A stretch of DNA of 64,000 nucleotides, from the NCBI GenBank assembly GCA_023678885.1, contig CM043002.1:3304022-3368021 (forward strand). The letters are read 5' to 3'. The translations under genes and the position numbers were made by a program. Positions 47,301-59,099 of this stretch are shown here, piece after piece. This DNA comes from Pogostemon cablin. Lineage: Eukaryota > Streptophyta > Magnoliopsida > Lamiales > Lamiaceae. The notes beneath the pieces were generated by a model, which was not told where the DNA came from, searched no databases, and was given only the letters and a program-made list of their open reading frames with translations. Positions within the stretch are counted from its first letter, which is position 1; each line of letters opens with the position of its first letter.

Positions 47301-48161
47301 GGTTAATTGTAATAAAATATTAATCTTTACTCAATTTTCAGTTTAATCACGAATTATTTTTTCTTTATTAAATAAATACATGAGTTTTTCATCTTTTTTC
47401 AATTTAATCACAAACTTTTCTTTTATTAATTAAATACACGATCTTATTGTATTTTCTTAATTTAATCATAAATTTTCTTTTCCAATTAAATATATGTTAG
47501 TTTTTTTTAATCTTTTACAATTAAATTACCATATCTTCTATTAAGTAAATACATTACTATGTTAATAATAAAATTTAATACACATTAACTATATTAAAAA
47601 TTCAAAGTATAATAATTTTTAAAATTTTTAATGCATATATTATACATAAAATATGAAAGATTTTTAAGTGTGTAATAAAAAACTCTCACCCTATTTTTGT
47701 CGAAAGCAATTTGGTTTTATAATTTTTTTTAGATTTCATATGTAAATTTCGTATATATCACACCATTCTTTTTCTCGAAAACATATGTAACTATTATCCC
47801 ATTTTCTTGTCGGTAAAAAAAATTTGTTAATTATTTTTAAAAATTTTTAATTTAATTTAAAATTTTATTTAAATAAAATATTGTATATTATTTCTTATTA
47901 ATTAAGATATTCATATATTTTATTAATGGATGAATTTTATAATTAAATTATAAAAAAAAAGAATTTTATAAAAAAAATTAAAATTAAAATTTGTGATTAA
48001 ATTGAGAAAATATAAAAGGTTGGGTATTTTACTGATAAAGAAAAAAATTTGTGATTAAATTGAGAAAATAAAAGAGGGTCGTGTATTTTTTTTATAAAAA
48101 AAATAATTCGTGATTAAATTGAGAAAATGAAAAAATGTCATATATTTTAATATAATTAACC
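47301..48161. mobile_element. Foldback-type element with inverted ~59 bp tandem units
   Basis: The left arm begins GGTTAATTGTAATAAAATAT, and the right arm ends in its near inverse, TATTTTAATATAATTAACC. Each arm holds about three tandem units of roughly 59 bp whose core is TTTAATCACGAATTATTTTT on the left and its reverse complement on the right (near 47342, 47402, 47461 and 47992, 48050, 48108). No coding potential. Long inverted arms of tandem units suggest a Mutator- or foldback-type MITE; target duplication not clear. Confidence 0.75.
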
Positions 48162-48169
48162 TTTTATTT

Positions 48170-49195
48170 TATTATTAGATTTGTAGAATTTTATGGTTAT
48201 GGTCTATTATACCCTTAAATTATAATATTTGTTTTTAATTTGAGTAGGAGTAACAACTCTAGATATAGGATTAGTTGGATTTAATTATCTAACAAATAGT
48301 GCTATTTGTTTTGGAGATTTAAGTATAATAAATTTTAATTTTATGTCAAATCAGGGTGATATGGGTAATAGATTAGAAAATGATGTATGTAGAAGGTATG
48401 TGAAATTTATGTAATAAAGTATTACTAAATTCAAGAAATAAATTATATCATTCTAAATTTGTGTTATTAAACCACAAACATATTAATAAAACACACTTTT
48501 TTTATATGGAGTGAATTTCGATGAGACCGTTTTATTAATCCTAATTCATATAGTAGATTATTATATTTTAGATTAAAATAAAAAATAATTAGAAAGAAAG
48601 GACATTGCATAGTTGTTGATTAATTATAATTATTTCGTTTATACTTTGAAAATGCATATTTTAATTATCAATAAATATATGGAGTACTAGCTAATTGATC
48701 AATCCGTTTTATATATTGATTAGCTTTATCTTTGGGTTATCTGTTTTGACTCCTTTAAGTCATTTGTTTTTTTTTTTTTTTCTGATTTTGTCAGCTCCTT
48801 AAACATCTTTACATTTCTGTTCCCCTCCGCCTTCTTATTTTATTTTTACTCTTTAATAATACACCATCTATTAGTCAATTCATTTTATATAAATACCATC
48901 TTATAAGAAAATTTGTTTATTTTTTATGTCTTTTCACAGTAGGGTGGACATAGTTTTTAAATTTACATTTTGATTTTTATTTTGCATAGACTATGTGTTT
49001 TAAAATTTTGATTATTAATTCATAAAATAACACTTATTCAAAGTAAGTTTTATTAAGCTTGAACTACAATCTACGTAACTATATGGGTAGTTACTATAAA
49101 GTATATTAAAAACTCCTTTATTACTTTGAGATACAAACATATAAAAATATTACTACTAATTATATAAATATATAGTGATTTTCCAATATTACTCT
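48170..49195. other. AT-rich intergenic DNA
   Basis: No gene or element that I can name; several T and A runs. Confidence 0.5.
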
Positions 49196-49199
49196 TACA

Positions 49200-49325
49200 A
49201 TGTGTTGCACACAAAGATTTGTGTGCAGCATAAAAATTCGTGTGCAGTAAAAGTTATGTGCCGCAAAAAATAGTATGTGCAGCAAAAAAAATGTGAATCG
49301 TAAATGTCATGTGCAGCGAAAAAAT
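49200..49325. repeat. Short GTGCAGCAAAAA-type tandem repeat
   Basis: Seven or so units around TTATGTGCAGCAAAAA, of 17-25 bp, in imperfect tandem. Confidence 0.75.
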
Positions 49326-49329
49326 TATA

Positions 49330-49592
49330 CTTCCTTCGTCCTGGAGAAGTTGGTATTTTTTTTTGGCACGAAGATTAAAGATTGTAATAATTTAATGTAA
49401 AGTGAAGTAAAGTGAAGTGAGAGAAATAATATTTAATGTGTAGTGGGTAGTTGTATTAGAGGTGATATGTTGGACCCATGAGAATAGATTAATTGTTTTT
49501 ATATGAGTTCCATGTATTAAAAAGGAAATGTGTCATCTTTAGTGGGACAAACTAAAAAGAAAAGTGTGTCAACTTCTATGGGACGGAGGGAG
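49330..49592. mobile_element. Stowaway-like MITE
   Basis: Ends CTTCCTTCGTCCTGGAGAAG and CTTCTATGGGACGGAGGGAG, with TA on both sides. Confidence 0.85.
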
Positions 49593-49609
49593 TAGTATAC
49601 TGTACTCTC

Positions 49610-49695
49610 TGGCAGCGGCAGTGAGCGGTGGCGGCGGCGACGATCCTGCAGCGATCCGGCGGTGGTCCGGCGGCGGCAGTGGGTGGGTGAGGGGT
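49610..49695. other. GC-rich GGCGGC island
   Basis: About 85 bp rich in GGCGGCGGC and CCGGCGGTGG words, unlike the AT-rich DNA around it. It directly follows the Stowaway, and the GTGCAGC repeats lie just before. The Stowaway seems to split a GC-rich unit of unknown origin. Confidence 0.4.
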
Positions 49696-50004
49696 TTAGG
49701 ATTTGTGGTTTAAAAGTGTATGAGATTATAATGAATTAAGGTTATATTTGATATTTTACTTTAATATTTTGTATGTGAGAGTAATTTTTTGAACTCATTG
49801 CATCTCCTATTAATTTAAGATACAAAGTGTGTACCTATGAGTAAATTATTATTATTATTATTATTATTATTGTTGTTGTTGTTGTTGTTATTGTTGTTTT
49901 TTTTTAAGGTGCACACTTAGAGACCGTTTTATAGTAAAATCATTTTGCACTTTTGTAGTTAGCTTTTCTATTTTTATTAAAGTTATTATAATTTTTTTAA
50001 TATT

Positions 50005-51732
50005 TGTAGAGAATGGAACTTCACGTATTTTAGGTTTCACATTACACCATTTTTGATAGAATGTGCCCATGATTTTGTGTAGAATTGTGTGGTTTTCATA
50101 TTTTGCATAATTAAGATGCTGCTAAGGTGTTCCACAAACGCCTATCAAATTTTAGATCACACATTACACCATTTTTGATAGAATGTGCCCATAATTTTGT
50201 GTAGAATTGCGTGATTTTCATATCTTGCGTAATTAAAATGCTGCTAAGGTGTTTTGTTGAGTTTTGAAGGGTAAAACATGATCAAAAGTTCAAAGTTGGA
50301 ATGAAGAGTGAAAGTGTGAAGGAATGCTAAAAAACAAACATCCACATTGCATAATTTTTATGTATTCATGTGGAACTCAAAATTGGTGGTTTGATATATG
50401 GTTAGAAAGCCACGAAAGAGAGGATCGTTTTAGTGTAAGAATCACTCAAATTGGAGTTCGTACGCGGAATTCATGCTCAAAATCGTGGGATCGCACAACT
50501 GCCAACGGGAATTTCCGAAAATTTCCAAAAATTAGCCCATATTTCCTATTTCTTGGAGCACAATTAATTTCCTTATCTTATTCCCTTCTCACGCCTATAT
50601 ATATTTCATATCATTATTCATAAGAGACATTACCCTCCACAAGGGGATCACCCCCATCCATCATCTACCATCATCCATATCCATCCCATCATCCATCCAC
50701 ACCGAAGGAGATTCAAGGGCTATTCAAGAGGGAGACAGTCAATCGGAGAGATGGAGAAGGAAAGCGGAATAACACCTACACTAGAATTTTTCTATTCCTT
50801 TCTTTTATTTTTATTTGTCAAGGCTTTTGGTATAAATTTGATAGCCATGAGAGTTGCTTGTAACCCGATGGGCTAATTTTGTTTACATTTTTAAGGTTTG
50901 AAGGATAGACATAATTGATTTGATGAACTAGACTGATTTTTGTGAATTCAAGTGGATTATTATTTTTGTTTATTTGATTCGTATTGAGATTTTGAAATAA
51001 TGCTTCGTAAAGTCTTCATATTAAATTCATGACATTGCCCATGATGCTTGATTTATTATGTTATCTTGTGTGCGTTCATGAATTGAATTGTCTATTTGTT
51101 GGGGATTAAGGTAGTTTGCCCGTGAACACGTTAATTCTAAGAACTATAAATAAGATGCTTGAATTGTTTAGTGGAACAATGCAATTAGACATACAATTAG
51201 GAAGTGAATAAAGTCTTGTAGTACTTTAAGAAAATATCTTGTTAGTCAAACTTGTCATCCGGAGGTATTGTTGTTTGCATTGATTAGTATCTAGGAAGGG
51301 GGCTTGGTAATATTCAAGCACCTTAGGATTTAAACTAGATTATACTGTTAGCTTTGAATCGACTCATATCCGGTGGAAAAATAGGGTTATGTGGTGCATT
51401 TTCATAAACTTTACATGAATGAATAATTGAAAGTCTAGGAATTCAAATTAATTGGTCTATACCGGATTACCTTAGAACTGTTGATCTCTCTTGAATTAAT
51501 CTTAAATATTTCTTTTGTGATTTTTATTTTATTAGTTATTTAATTTTCAGTATTTAGATAATAATTCACAACTCCCGGAATTGGTTACTCTATTTTGATT
51601 AAGCTAGTAATATTTAGAAGATAAATAATTGACTGTTCTTTTGGGATCGATAATTTAACTTGGTTGCTTGCCACTACAATTGATATCCTTACACTTGAGG
51701 ATTTTAATTGAAATGCATAAAAACGCCTATCA
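50005..51732 (+). mobile_element. Solo LTR, 1728 bp, Ty3/gypsy (Tat/Athila-like)
   Basis: Starts TGTAGAGAATGG and ends ACGCCTATCA, with the 5 bp duplication ATATT at 50000-50004 and 51733-51737. No internal region is attached, so it is a solo LTR left by recombination. A TATA box (CTATATATATTTC, about 50596) precedes a leader. A tandem duplication of about 128 bp lies near the start (about 50032-50255, each copy with CACATTACACCATTTTTGAT). The 3' part has words also seen in the LTR at 60672, such as GTGGAACAATGCAATTA and TTACACTTGAGGATTTTA. The clade assignment is from general resemblance only. Confidence 0.88.
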
Positions 51733-52521
51733 ATATTTTCACTTTTATTTATACTATAAATTATTAATAAAATAGTTTATTAGATTGTTATCACTTTTCA
51801 TCGATTAAGTAAAGTTGGTCTCTTTTGTCTTCGGGTGCACAAGGTGTGTAAGGATATAACATTTTGTTTTAAATGATATACACTTTAATTAATAAGAGTA
51901 TAATTTTTTCATTGAAAAGATTATTTGAAATATGAATAATATAAATGTTTGATTAATTTTTTTGTCTTTCAGAAAATAAAGGGTATACAGTCTTATATTA
52001 AAGGGTGTATCATTTAATACTAAAGGGTATAACTTTCGAAAAATGAGGAATTTGGAGGCACAGAGTCTCCAGGGGTGTGCAAGTTTTAACCGATTAAATA
52101 TCATTTTTTATTAAAATATTATTATTATTTATTCATGTGTAGAATATTATTTCGTGAACCGATCTCATACGAGTCTTCATGTAATTTTAATAATGTATGA
52201 CTGGACACCCATGATAAGTAAGTTGGTGCAAATTAGTGTATGATTCTACGTCCATTTTAGGTTGGTGCCTTATTTTGAGTTTATACGTCCTGATTAGGAG
52301 TTAAGTGGTAAGTAAATTACATTAATTTTATGAAAATACTACTCCCTCCCTCCAATAAACGTATCATTCACCACGTGAATTAAAAAATATTATTATTTTA
52401 TATAAATTTAATTGTTATCTTAGTAGTAAGTATTATCATGGGCTCTTTTTGAAAAATGAAAATAAATATTTTGAATTCAACCTCCAAAATAATAAAATAA
52501 AGACATCTATATACCACGAGG

Positions 52522-52856
52522 TAGACATGCACCCCGGTTCTGGTTCTCTCCAAGGTAGGGAGAACCGGAACCGAACCGGGTATGAAGGTTTCGGTTCTGG
52601 AACCGACGGTTCCAGTTCGGAACCGCCGATTCCGGTTTTATTTTTTTTGTTTTAAGCGTAAAAAGTAAAAAAAATTGAAAAATCGGCGGTTCGAACCGGA
52701 ACCGCCGGTTTTTTTCCCAAATATGAGGAATCGGAACCGAACTTTCCTTAGCCGGTTTTTTTTTTGGCCGGTTCCGGAACCGGCGGTTCCAGTTCCGGTT
52801 AAAACCGACGGTTCCCCGATTCGAACAGTCGGTTCCGATTTTTAGGTGCATGTCTA
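52522..52856. mobile_element. hAT-like element with CCGGTTC words, young copy
   Basis: Ends TAGACATGCACC and GGTGCATGTCTA are perfect inverted repeats, and the 8 bp duplication CCACGAGG is perfect (52514-52521 and 52857-52864). Inside, words such as GGAACCGG, CCGGTTCC and GGTTCGAACC fill both arms, so the element can fold along most of its length. No transposase. Same family as 35069-35397. Confidence 0.92.
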
Positions 52857-53265
52857 CCACGAGGAAGTATTAATTAGGATCACCTTAGTTTCTGTCGGTG
52901 GTTGGTCGAAGTTTGCATATCTACGAATTCATAACTTTTGGTAGCATGCACGTGGAGATATCAATTGCTTTTTTTAAAATCAAAATTTTTGTGGAAAAAC
53001 TTATTTTCAAGTTGAGTTATAAAGAATGGTTAATCGCATGATAAAATGGAATTCAATTTCAGTTTCAAATTCCTTTTTCTTTCATTCCAAATTTGTTCCA
53101 TATTTCTTGACGTTGCCCGATTTTTGTTCGATTTTCCCAAAAAGTTTTTATAGTTGGAAGTCACCGCTTGCACAGCATGTGACACACGATTATAACGAAG
53201 TAGTTATCAGTGCTCGATTTTGATCTTAGTTTAAAAAAAAAAAAAATTGATCCCAAATTTGTTAC

Positions 53266-53513
53266 TAGTCCTTCCGTTTTCCTGACATGTTGTCATTTTT
53301 GTCCGTCTCAATACAAAGTTTATATTTTTTTTTTTGTAAATGAGACCCACACAAATCAATTAATATTTCTTCATGAAGCCCGTGCAACACTAATACAACT
53401 ACTCACAATTCATTAAAATATTACATCCCTCAACTCAAATACATATTAAAATATTATATCAATTAATCTACGTGCAAAAAATAAATACATACGTTATAGT
53501 GAGACAAAGGGAG
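53266..53513. mobile_element. Stowaway-like MITE
   Basis: Ends GTCCTTCCGTTTTCC and GAGACAAAGGGAG beside TA; diverged. Confidence 0.7.
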
Positions 53514-53545
53514 TATAAATTTTTGTTTTGGCCACAAAAGAGTTA

Positions 53546-53820
53546 CTCTCTCCGTTCATACTAAATTCAAACATTCTGTTCGTTCGTCCCATATTAAACT
53601 CCACCTTAAAAAAAGTGAACATCATATCAATCCACAATCTTAAAAATATATTTAATTACAAATTTATTATTCTCACTTAAAACACATAACACACTTTATA
53701 ATTTATTTATTATCTAAAAATGCTACATTACCCTTCAAAAGTCAATAAAATTGATAGAGAAATAATTTTTCTGAAACTTCGTATATACAACAACGGTGCA
53801 ACTTAACGTGGGAGGGCGGA
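53546..53820. mobile_element. Stowaway-like MITE
   Basis: Starts CTCTCTCCGTTCATACTAAA after TA and ends AACGTGGGAGGGCGG. Uninterrupted member of the family split at 35605-36132. Confidence 0.75.
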
Positions 53821-54380
53821 ATTTTTTTTTTCTTTCAAAATTGATCAATTATACCCAATTTATGCCAAAAATAAAAATTTCGTCGAAAAAGTTTCATTAA
53901 GTTGCATTTTTATACATGAGAGTAGGGGATTCAAATGAATATTACCAGTGACATCCACAATAAAATTCATGAATAGAGTCTTGCTATGTGACACCCCATT
54001 TAATTAAATACTCCTAGCTTCCATTATGTTATTTACTTTACATATTTTATTTTTATTTGTATGTATGAGTACTCTAAAAATTGGCGATCCACATGATATT
54101 AATATCACAATATCACAATACTACAATTTAATTATTACATTAAATTCAACAATTTTATACAATTTTCTCGTTAAATTATCTTAAATATCAAGGATTTACA
54201 CTAGTCGAAAGGTGACAATTTGCTTTTTGTGCGTAAATTAAGGAGTATTACTATTTTATGTGTAGTGTGTAGTTGTATTAGTAGTGAGTGGTGGGAGCAT
54301 GTGAGACTTTTTTTTACTAAAAGTGGGAAATGAAGATATTGGATGCCCAATATAGTAAAATGTGGACCTTTTGGTGGGAC

Positions 54381-54600
54381 TAGGGGTGGCGGTATGACAT
54401 ATCGGAGATTTTTGGTCATGCCAAATACCGTACTGAAAGTTTCGGTATTAAAAAAATCATACAATTATCTTACCTATATTTTCAGTATGCCAGAGTTCGG
54501 TATACCGATATTTCGGTATGGGAAAATAATATACCTATTACTTACCGATATTTCGGTATTCTATATCATACCTACCATTCTATATATAGTTTAGTATACA
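54381..54600. mobile_element. hAT-like end with CGGTATACCG words, partial
   Basis: Begins TAGGGGTGGCGGTATGACAT, a typical hAT-like end, followed by repeated TTTCGGTAT, ACCGATATTTCGGTAT and similar words. No matching far end was found. The part before it (54225-54380) resembles half of a Stowaway (TAGTAAAATGTGGACC). Confidence 0.55.
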
Positions 54601-55294
54601 ATTATGCACCTAAAATTTACTATAACTAATTAAAAATTATATAAAAAAAATGAAAGATTGCAATAAAACAAATCCTAATAGATAATAAATTCATAATAAA
54701 AAAATATACGACAATCAACAAATGACCAAATTAAATAATAGAGTAAAACACTATAATTCAAATATACATATTAAATGGTAAGAGTATTAACTATTTCAGC
54801 TCTAGCCATTCAAGAACGAATGTGATGATACCACATACACAATTAAAAAATTTTAAATATATTTTAATATATAAAAATATATTTCTTACGATGATAGTAA
54901 TTTTAATTATATATAATAATTATAATTCTCTTAAATAGTATATATATATATATTTATTTATTTATTAATACCTTATTAGTAGAGAGAATGAGTATTAATT
55001 TTATTGGCATAAAAACGTCAAAGTAAAATATAATTTATTGCTTTAGTTTTTTAATAAAAAAAATTCTTATACGGTTATATTTATAATGATGATCAATTTT
55101 TGCATGATACCATCTAAAGGAATGTATGCGTGAAAGGTATCAAAAGTTATGTATTTTTTGTTAATAATTAATAATAAAAAGTGAATTTTTTAAAAGAAAA
55201 AACTACATTCTTTCATCTAATAATTTATAAAATTGATAAGAAGTAATAAAGGTGCGGATTAAGGGAAAAAAATTGAGTGTGTAATATATATTTA

Positions 55295-55568
55295 CTCCTT
55301 CCATTTCAAAAGTAATGCAATTTTTTTTTTCTGTCCAAACACATTCCAAAAATCTAAAAATGATAAAAACATTATATACAATAACTTACAATACACTTTA
55401 ATTTTAAAATGATCATCCATAATTCACACATATATCATAATGTATACTTTTTTTCATTACCTAAAGAGACTAAATTATTTTGAAAAAGAAAATGAAATTG
55501 ATCGAAAAATGCATTTTCTTAATCTACATGAACAATAAATCATTCGCAACACACCAAGACAAAGAAAG
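55295..55568. mobile_element. Stowaway-like MITE, diverged
   Basis: Ends CTCCTTCCATTTCAAAAGTA and CCAAGACAAAGAAAG, each beside TA. Confidence 0.6.
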
Positions 55569-55634
55569 TATTAAAATATTACTCACTTCGTCCATCATTA
55601 AATGAATCAATCTACGAACACTTTCATTTGAGAC

Positions 55635-55669
<35 letters not shown>

Positions 55670-55755
55670 AAATATATACAGCGCATTTTTCTATTTTGAG
55701 GGTACAGCTACACCCCTTTTACCATGCTCAATCGAGCATCCGCCTTGGAGTAATA

Positions 55756-55956
55756 CTCCATCTGTCCGCTTCTAGGGTATCCATTTTACTATTTTTGGAG
55801 TCTGCTTCAAATGTATCAATTTTCCCTATTTAGTAAAAAAGTACACAATATGGCCCACTTTCCCTCTAATACAACAACTCACTTTACATATAATAATAAT
55901 ACTCCTTAATCCACGTGCAAAAAGCAAATGGATACCTTAGAACCGGACGGAGGAAG
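55756..55956. mobile_element. Stowaway-like MITE
   Basis: Ends CTCCATCTGTCCGCTTCTAG and CTTAGAACCGGACGGAGGAAG beside TA; inner GGTATCCATTTTA and AAATGGATACC pair. Confidence 0.85.
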
Positions 55957-56814
55957 TAACAATTTTAATAAAAAAAGTTACACGATCAAGTTTAAGTGAT
56001 GCGTTGTCTCATAAAACTAGTTGTGCATGGTTCGATTTGATGATTTTCTCTACATAATTTAAATTGTATTGTCGTCATGTGGGGTTCGGTTTAGTAATCA
56101 AGTTCAAATCGCAGTTATTCAAGTAACGGTAATTATGCGATTTTAAATGATTTCTGGAAATTTTGAGCAGTTTGACGATTTTACTTATATATTAACATAT
56201 ATAAATATATAATTAATAATTTATAGTCTTGTAAGGATATTTGTAATCCTTTTATCCAATGCATTTATAAGAAGTTAGACTAGTTGATTAGTTGATCAGT
56301 TGGGGTTCTATTGAATTACATGGATGTAGTATAAACTAAACTTCATATTGAATTAATAAGAAGAAAGTAAGTTGATATGATGGAATAGTGAGCAACAACA
56401 ATTCATGACTTTGATAAGAAATAAGAAAGATAAGACATTAAAGTATGAAGAAAAAAAATCACAACACATCAGTATTATAAGATTGAAGTTAAAAAAAACA
56501 ATGTTAATATGGTTTCTTCTTTAGTGCACGAATGAGTGAATGACTAATAAGCAATGTCTAAACTACCTAATAAATATAATTTATATAAATGTAATATAAT
56601 AATAAAAAAAAGTGTTGCGATCTGTGTGGTTTCAATCATAAAAATGATCGCACCATAAAGTGGAGTGCGAATTTTCCTTAAATAATAAATTATAATTTAT
56701 TTAAATAATTGTATATAATAAGGCAAAAACTATTGTACTCAATTATTTATATCCAATCGGATCAACCCTGCCCAACCCTTACCTGACATATATTAAGAAA
56801 TTAAAATCCTAATT

Positions 56815-57235
56815 CTATTTCTCTCATTCTCTCTCCCCAACACACGCTCATTCTCCCCCCCAACCCACCGTTCATTCTCTCTTCTCTTTCACCGCCTCCA
56901 ATCGTCCGCTGATGTATCGATGCCTCCACCACGCCTCCACCGTCAGTCGCTCAACCGTCCGCTGCTGTATCGACGCCTCCACCATTCGTCAAAACTCTTT
57001 CCGCTCATCTCCTCCTCCTCGTACACTTCCTCCCACATTCGTCCACCATAACTCCGCTTCAAATCAGATCTGCTATCACGATGAACGCCTCCACCTTCAG
57101 ATCTACTGTCACGATGAACACCTCACCTTCAGATCTGATGTCACGATGAACTCCTCCACTTTCCGGCACTGCTCGCTCATGCTCCGCTTCAAATGGCGGA
57201 GCCGCTGCTAGTGTCTCTCCAAAGAGTAGGTTCTA
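56815..57235 (+). other. C-rich, exon-like patch, unidentified
   Basis: A CT-rich leader-like stretch (56817-56895) is followed by an open frame of 99 codons (56912-57211) with GCCTCCACC, AGATCTG and CACGATGAAC words repeated two to three times each. The repetition and odd composition argue against a normal protein. It may be a gene 5' end captured by a transposon. Confidence 0.3.
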
Positions 57236-57319
57236 CTCAACACTTTTTTCTCTTCTAATGCTCTCATCTCCTCCAACAACTCTTCTCTTGAAGTTTTTCA
57301 CTTTTTTTTCTGTTTGAGT

Positions 57320-57600
57320 ACTTGTCGATTTCATTAATGTATACTTTTTAAATATAAAGTGTATGCATTTTATTGAACAAGTGTATAACGTAGCCTTTCA
57401 ATTTTTTTTGTTTTAGTTGTCGATTTCATTAATGTATACTTTTTAAATATAAAGTGTATACGTTTTATTGAACAAGTGTATAACGTATCCTTTTACTATT
57501 TTTTCTGTTTAAGCTGTCGATTTCATTAGCGTATACTTTTTATACGTAAAATGTATACATTTTATTGAACAAGTGTATAACGTTTAATAAATAAACAGTT
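57320..57600. repeat. ~92 bp tandem repeat, 3 copies
   Basis: Three units start near 57325, 57418 and 57510. Each has TGTCGATTTCATTAATGTAT, ACTTTTTAAATATAAAGTGT and ATTGAACAAGTGTATAACGT. Echoes of the last word appear at 57690-57740. Confidence 0.9.
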
Positions 57601-58274
57601 CGGGTGTTTGAACACTGATTTGGCTGCAATTGATGAACAATTTCACTATATTCTTAATGAGAGTTATGTTGGAGGAATTATTGATTTTAAAACGTAAGTG
57701 TATAAGCTTTAATGAACAAGTGTATAACATTTTATTAATAAATGTATACTTATTAAACTTTGTCAGTTTTAATAATCAATTATACAGAATCTTATTGAGA
57801 AAAATAATGAAATAGGTTGTGGTAGTGTTCTGCTTGGTTAGATGATGAGAGAAACGAAGTGGGGAAGATTGAGAGAAAGAGAGAAAAAAGTTGTCGTGAT
57901 ATTAATCTCCTGGATTGAGGAGAAAGAAGAGTTAAGCGGATCATTTTACTTTATATACATGACCCATTTAGAATATGAATTAAGTATATTTAGTGTACAC
58001 TTGTGCATAGTAGATCAACTCATATAACAATGCGGTACTAGTTATTTGGTGTGGGCTATTTTTTCGATTTTCAATTTTGTTTTTCTAGCACCACATAAAG
58101 CATACACGGTCAAACTTAAGGTTTTGCTATAATTATTCAAGTCTTTAATAACCACTTCTATTTTTTTAATTAGTACTTTTGATTTTCAATTAGTTCGAAT
58201 GAGGAGTGTGTCATTGTTTATAAGAGCATCTCCAAGATTTCTTTAAAATATGAAGTATTTTTATAAAATAAAGA

Positions 58275-58275
58275 G

Positions 58276-58344
<69 letters not shown>
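58275..58344. repeat. (TA)n microsatellite
   Basis: About 34 TA units. Confidence 0.95.
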
Positions 58345-58345
<1 letters not shown>

Positions 58346-58741
58346 CTCTAACATATTCTTTAAAATTTATTTTCCATTGTCCATTTATTACATTTTTTCT
58401 CTTATATTAATTGTTTAAACTATTTTGCTTGAGCGAAAACACTAAAATTAAATGCATTTAATGAAGTAATAAAGTGTAGAGAGTGATTTTGGATCTTTAA
58501 ATTTGAAGAGAGGATATAATTCTCTAAATTCAAAAGTTAAAATAAAGAACGGGTTGGATCGAGCTAGTTTTTATTGTAGTTCTCTTAAAATATGAATAAT
58601 ATTCTCTTTAGATAAGCTTTTGGATGCTCTAAAATTTATAAATAACAATTAAAACAAATATTGTTATTAATTAGGGTTTTTTTTCCTAATAAAAAAACCA
58701 TTACAAGCGGCCATTGAAAGAAGGAAGGAAAAAATCGATAC

Positions 58742-59099
58742 CTTTCCCACACTGGAATTTGTTGAGAGCAATGACAGCATTCTTTTTTAAACAAGAATCA
58801 TTAATGGTGGAAGAGACCTCGGCAGCAGAAAAGGAGACATCCTTATCCCATCGCGGAAGTTCTCTGAGATGACTCAATAACTTGGGACCGACGTCAGCAA
58901 TCTGAGGGTTGTACTCCAATGTTAAATTAGAAACGAATTTGGAATCCCTCTGATCAAAAGCGAGTCGGGAAGGAGAGTGGGGACTCGATCCCCCCTCTGA
59001 AAGTGAAGAAGAGGACCCCGAACTACCAAGAGAAGAATCAGTCAAACGAGAAAGGGATTTAGGGGATCTAAGAGGAGAAGAGTAACCCTCGCAAGCCAT
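58742..59099 (-). CDS. First coding exon of an unidentified plant gene (partial)
   Basis: From ATG 59099 the frame runs 119 codons to a good donor (GGGAAAG|GTATCG) at 58742; without splicing it would stop at 58701. The protein starts MACEGYSSPLRSPKSLSRLT and has a Ser-rich low-complexity segment at about residues 20-45 (SSLGSSGSSSSLSEGGSSPH). A more ordered part follows with FVSNLTLEYNPQIADVGPKL, LPRWDKDVSFSAAEV and CLKKNAVIALNKFQ. Before the ATG lies a CT-rich leader (59100-59340), typical of plant 5' UTRs. I do not recognise the family. No later exon could be found below 58.7 kb, where the DNA is microsatellite and repeat, so the gene has a long repeat-filled intron or is truncated. Confidence 0.55.

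Noticed and set aside
52507..52860. 117-codon frame rich in Arg, Asn and Phe
   Set aside because: It covers the hAT-like element and comes from repeated GGTTCC words; both strands and several frames are similarly open.
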